Positions 61,072 to 64,000 of a stretch of 64,000 bases of DNA are shown here, piece by piece. The notes beneath the pieces are model-generated. The model ran no database searches and was not told the origin of the DNA. It saw only the letters and a list, made by a program, of their open reading frames with translations. The stretch spans positions 463,668 to 527,667 of the forward strand of contig NQOF01000004.1 of assembly GCA_002270465.1 (NCBI GenBank). Reading direction: 5' to 3'. Made by a program: the position numbers and the translations under genes. This stretch comes from Blautia hominis. GTDB lineage: Bacteria > Bacillota > Clostridia > Lachnospirales > Lachnospiraceae. The number at the start of each line of letters is the position of its first letter. Position 1 is the stretch's first letter.

Positions 61072-62415
61072 ATGAAACAGACAGAAAATATCATGGGGAC
61101 AAAAAAGGTGCTTCCGCTTCTTGTTTCCATGTCCATACCACCCATGGTGTCCATGATGATACAGGCACTTTACAATATTGTGGACAGCATGTATGTGGCA
61201 AGGATCAGTGAAAATGCCCTGACAGCGGTTTCCCTGGCCTATCCCCTCCAGAATCTGATCCTGGCAGTGTCCGTGGGCTTTGGCATTGGTCTGAATGCCT
61301 GCGTTGCCAGGGCTTTGGGGGCAAAAAATGTAAAAGAGACAGAGGCAGCGGCAGCTCATGGAGTGATACTGACAGCCGTGCACGGTATCCTCTTCATACT
61401 GGTTGGCCTTCTGCTGGTAAAACCCTTTATAGGCATGTTTACCCGGGATGCGCAGATTTATAAAATGAGTTGTGAGTACGCCGGTATTGTGCTTTGCTTT
61501 TCTTTTGGCAGCATGTACCACCTCTTTGCAGAGAAGATCTTTCAGTCCGTGGGCAATATGGTACTCCCCATGTTCTTCCAGGCCATCGGTGCGGTTCTGA
61601 ATATTATCCTGGACCCCATTATGATCTTCGGGCTGCTGGGATTTCCGGCTATGGGAGTGAAGGGGGCAGCGGTGGCTACTGTCACGGCACAGATCACAGC
61701 GGGGATCATAGCTATGGTCTGCTATCTGAAGAAATGTACCCAGGTAAAACTGGATTTTCACGGTTTTCGCTTTGACTGGGAAATCGTAAAAAAGATTTAT
61801 ATGGTGGGTATCCCCTCTGCCATTATGATCTCCATGCCCTCCCTGCTGGTAGGTGCCTTGAACTCCATACTGGCCGCCTTTTCAGGGACTGCCATTGCGG
61901 CTTTTGGGCTGTACATTAAGATCCAGTCCTTTGTATATATGCCGGCCAACGGGGTGGTGCAGGGAATGCGGCCCATTATGAGCTACAATTACGGGGCAGG
62001 CAGCAGAAAGAGGATGATGGAGACATTGAAAAGCAGTCTTCAGGTGGCTGGTGCCATTATGCTCCTGGGGACTGTACTCTTTCTGGCGTGTCCGGAATGG
62101 ATCATGAAGTTGTTTGATGCAGGGGATGAAATGATGCGGCTGGGGGTTCCCATGCTGCGCATTATCAGCCTTGGTTTTGTGGTGTCCACTGTAGGGTGCG
62201 TACTCTCCGGCTCTTTTGAGGCACTGGGACAGGGACTGCACTCCCTTCTGATCTCCATACTGAGACAGCTTGTGATCATTGTGCCGCTGTCTGCTTTGTT
62301 CTGCAGAATATGGGGCATCTACGGTGTGTGGGTGACTTTCCCTCTGGCGGAGGCCATTGCAGCGGCAGCAGCAGTGATACTGTTTAAACGGTACATGAAG
62401 AGATTAGAGATATAG
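61072..62415 (+). CDS. MATE-family efflux transporter
   Basis: The 447-residue protein has twelve helices in two similar halves (MIQALYNIVDSMYVARISENALTAVSL in the first, FGLYIKIQSFVYMPANGVVQGMRPIMSYNYGAG in the second), the MATE/NorM layout. It exports cationic compounds using Na+ or H+. It starts 19 bases after cysK. Confidence 0.93.
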   Translation: MKQTENIMGTKKVLPLLVSMSIPPMVSMMIQALYNIVDSMYVARISENALTAVSLAYPLQNLILAVSVGFGIGLNACVARALGAKNVKETEAAAAHGVILTAVHGILFILVGLLLVKPFIGMFTRDAQIYKMSCEYAGIVLCFSFGSMYHLFAEKIFQSVGNMVLPMFFQAIGAVLNIILDPIMIFGLLGFPAMGVKGAAVATVTAQITAGIIAMVCYLKKCTQVKLDFHGFRFDWEIVKKIYMVGIPSAIMISMPSLLVGALNSILAAFSGTAIAAFGLYIKIQSFVYMPANGVVQGMRPIMSYNYGAGSRKRMMETLKSSLQVAGAIMLLGTVLFLACPEWIMKLFDAGDEMMRLGVPMLRIISLGFVVSTVGCVLSGSFEALGQGLHSLLISILRQLVIIVPLSALFCRIWGIYGVWVTFPLAEAIAAAAAVILFKRYMKRLEI

Positions 62416-62427
62416 GAAGGTGATAGA

Positions 62428-62922
62428 ATGGCAAAAAACAAGGACAAAGAAGTGAAGACAAATGCCATGAGGATCCTGGATAAAAATAAGATTCCCTATG
62501 AGACCATCACCTATGTGTGCGATGCGTTCATAGACGGCCTGCACACGGCAGAGAAGACGGGGGCTCCGGTGGAGCAGTCTTTTAAAACGCTGGTGGCCCG
62601 GGGAAAGAGTAAGGAATACTATGTTCTGGTCCTCCCTATTGCAGAGGAAGTGGACTTAAAAGCCGCAGCCAAGGTGCTGGGGGAAAAGTCCATTGAGATG
62701 ATCCATGTAAAAGATATCACGGCAGTGACCGGATATGTGAGGGGCGGTTGTAGTCCTCTTGGCATGAAAAAGCAGTATAAGACCATCATCCAGGAGAGCG
62801 CTGAGAAATACAGCGAGATTTATGTGAGCGGGGGAAGGATCGGTTCAACTATTAAGGTGAACCCTGTGGATCTGGCGCGGGCAGCCGATGCCGCTTTTGC
62901 TGACTTTACTGTAAAAGGGTAA
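62428..62922 (+). CDS. ybaK: Cys-tRNA(Pro) deacylase, YbaK/EbsC family
   Basis: The 164-residue protein has the YbaK fold with the catalytic Lys region (SFKTLVARG) and GYVRGGCSPLGMKKQ. It hydrolyses Cys mischarged onto tRNA-Pro. AGGAAGG precedes the ATG, 12 bases after the MATE stop. Confidence 0.92.
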   Translation: MAKNKDKEVKTNAMRILDKNKIPYETITYVCDAFIDGLHTAEKTGAPVEQSFKTLVARGKSKEYYVLVLPIAEEVDLKAAAKVLGEKSIEMIHVKDITAVTGYVRGGCSPLGMKKQYKTIIQESAEKYSEIYVSGGRIGSTIKVNPVDLARAADAAFADFTVKG

Positions 62923-62924
62923 AA

Positions 62925-62995
62925 AAAGAGAACTGTTGCGGAATGTTGAAGCACCTGTTTAAAAGGGGTTTCAACATTCCGCGACAGTTCTTTAT
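62925..62995. terminator. Bidirectional terminator between ybaK and the SGNH gene
   Basis: A long stem, AAAGAGAACTGTTGCGGAAT and TTGAA on the left with TTCAACATTCCGCGACAGTTCTT on the right in two blocks, flanked by A- and T-runs. It ends next to the stop of the convergent SGNH hydrolase gene. Confidence 0.83.
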
Positions 62996-63606
62996 AACTG
63001 AAAAGCATTCCTGACAATATCTGCCAGGATTTTCTGTCCCAGCCTGGTCAGGTGGATGCCGTCCGTGGTGATGGCGTCATAGCCGTGCTTCTCAATCTGC
63101 TGTTCCAGAGGCTTTTGCAGTGGAATAAAGTGAGCACTGTAGTTTCTGGCAAGCTTGCGGATGTTTTTGGACATTTTCTGCTGCCAGGGCACCCAGTCGT
63201 CATATGTTCCCTGCTTCGGGAAAATAAACGGTTCCAGTGTAATGACTGCTGCTGTGGTTTCTCTGGATAGGTCAAAGAGCATTTCATGATATGCGCGAAT
63301 GCTGTCCTCCAGCATATAAAGCTTTTCCTGTTCTGAGACATCAGCCTGTACAATAAGCCCCACATCGTTGATGCCCACCAGAATACTCACGTAATCTGGA
63401 TGATAAGAAATACAGTCCCTCTGCAGGACTCCGGCGATCCGTTCCGTGATATTGCCATCCACACCTTTATTCAAAACCCGCCAGTTGGGGTTGGTTCCGG
63501 TAATATAGGCCGCGAATTCGCTGACATATCCATCACCCAGAGGATTGTCAGATGTCATTCTGCCGGCATCGGTAATGCTGTCTCCTAAAAATACAATGAT
63601 ACCCAT
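62992..63606 (-). CDS. SGNH/GDSL-family hydrolase
   Basis: The 204-residue protein shows the blocks of the family: GDSIT near residue 8 with the nucleophilic Ser, GINDVG in block III and DGIHLT near the end with the Asp-His pair. No signal peptide is seen, so it should act in the cytoplasm on an acetyl ester or lysophospholipid. ATG 63606 follows GAAGGAG. Confidence 0.88.
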   Translation of the reverse strand: MGIIVFLGDSITDAGRMTSDNPLGDGYVSEFAAYITGTNPNWRVLNKGVDGNITERIAGVLQRDCISYHPDYVSILVGINDVGLIVQADVSEQEKLYMLEDSIRAYHEMLFDLSRETTAAVITLEPFIFPKQGTYDDWVPWQQKMSKNIRKLARNYSAHFIPLQKPLEQQIEKHGYDAITTDGIHLTRLGQKILADIVRNAFQL

Positions 63607-63633
63607 AGCGATTCTCCTTCGGCATATAACCAT

Positions 63634-64000
63634 TTTCAGGCCATCTGATTGTATAATATACTATTTTAACTGAAAATGACCGTTATTGCAAATAGTAATT
63701 TTGTGAAGGGTTGCCAAAAAGTCGTTTTGGTGATTTTTTCTATGGACAAGTCGTGCCGGGAAGTATATAATCATCTTCAACAGCAGCAAGACTGCTGCAG
63801 CCACTTTGAGTTTGCATCTTATACTTAGAAGTTGGCATTTCTGTTTTTGATCAGCCGTTCGGCAAATGAATTCCCCGTCTTTGGGATTTAGCACTACAAT
63901 CTTTAGAGGTTTATTTTATTACGAAACAGCCGCAGTCAGCATAAATGCTGGCTTTTTTTGTTTTTGAAAAACTTGACAAAAATCTTTTTTATATATTGAC
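63634..64000. other. AT-rich intergenic end of window
   Basis: No supported gene. A minus-strand frame (63661-63894, GTG start) lacks a convincing ribosome site and resembles no family I can name. A plus-strand terminator-like hairpin (TCAGCAT/ATGCTGG then seven T) lies at 63936-63958. TTGACA at 63973 may start the next gene's promoter beyond the edge. Confidence 0.45.

Noticed and set aside
63661-63894. Minus-strand 77-codon gene
   Set aside because: It has a GTG start without a clear ribosome site and no recognised motif, so it was left as intergenic.

Overview
This is a chromosomal segment of moderate GC content from an anaerobic Firmicute. The gene content and protein sequences point to the Lachnospiraceae, probably Blautia or a close relative. 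Supporting signs are a V-type ATPase operon with no F-type genes beside it, PadR and YesMN-type regulators, clostridial forms of PstS and galactokinase, strong GGAGG Shine-Dalgarno sites, frequent TTG and GTG starts, and a dense population of small hairpin repeats. The taxonomic call is inference from protein resemblance only.

Layout. 1-5.0 kb: a fructose PTS operon (fruK end, fruA, HPr, EI, DeoR-type repressor) that carries its own general PTS proteins. 5.0-8.0 kb: an ABC exporter (one ATPase, two permeases) and its TetR regulator, with matching 24-bp operators in front of both units. 8.0-8.6 kb: a 34-bp tandem array and a long foldback. 8.6-14.8 kb: a FabT-like MarR regulator, a DUF885 protein, a lipoprotein with a duplicated domain, thioredoxin reductase and galactokinase. 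14.8-21.1 kb: an accessory region with DnaA-box-like sites, a branched foldback, a PadR/membrane-protein pair, an intact-ended IS630-family element, AT-rich genes (LspA-like, DUF4865, LysR) and another branched foldback. 21.1-27.9 kb: pstS-pstC-pstA-pstB-phoU-phoB-phoR on the minus strand. 27.9-29.2 kb: a shortened AAA-ATPase-like gene. 29.3-38.0 kb: the V-type ATPase operon. 38.3-46.5 kb: trmB, a 47-codon small gene, trxA, tRNA-Lys(CUU), an XRE-desulfoferrodoxin fusion, a SagB-type nitroreductase followed by a 22-bp minisatellite, an NAD-dependent epimerase, a YqeY protein, an XRE regulator, a TRIC-type channel and an NSS transporter. 46.5-55.6 kb: a YesMN-type two-component system divergent from an ABC carbohydrate importer with two binding proteins and a DUF2961/GH172 enzyme. 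55.7-63.6 kb: malic enzyme, acyltransferase, CapA-like protein, a small Gly-rich protein, cysK, a MATE pump, a YbaK deacylase and an SGNH hydrolase.

Most notable observations. (1) PstS looks circularly permuted: the half that is normally C-terminal comes first and the normally N-terminal half ends the protein. (2) A MITE family of about 134 bp is present in three full copies, each with an 8-bp target duplication. Its ends start GTAAC, as in IS66-family elements. Its internal hairpin keeps its pairing although the sequence changes between copies. One copy sits inside the V-ATPase operon and supplies the last codons and stop of ntpI. (3) Three unrelated 190-240 bp foldbacks share one design, a long outer stem; two of them clearly enclose several small hairpins. 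(4) The HPr of the fructose operon keeps His15 but has Arg at position 46, so it cannot receive the usual HPr-kinase regulatory phosphate. (5) An XRE regulator is fused to a complete desulfoferrodoxin-like domain with its iron ligands.
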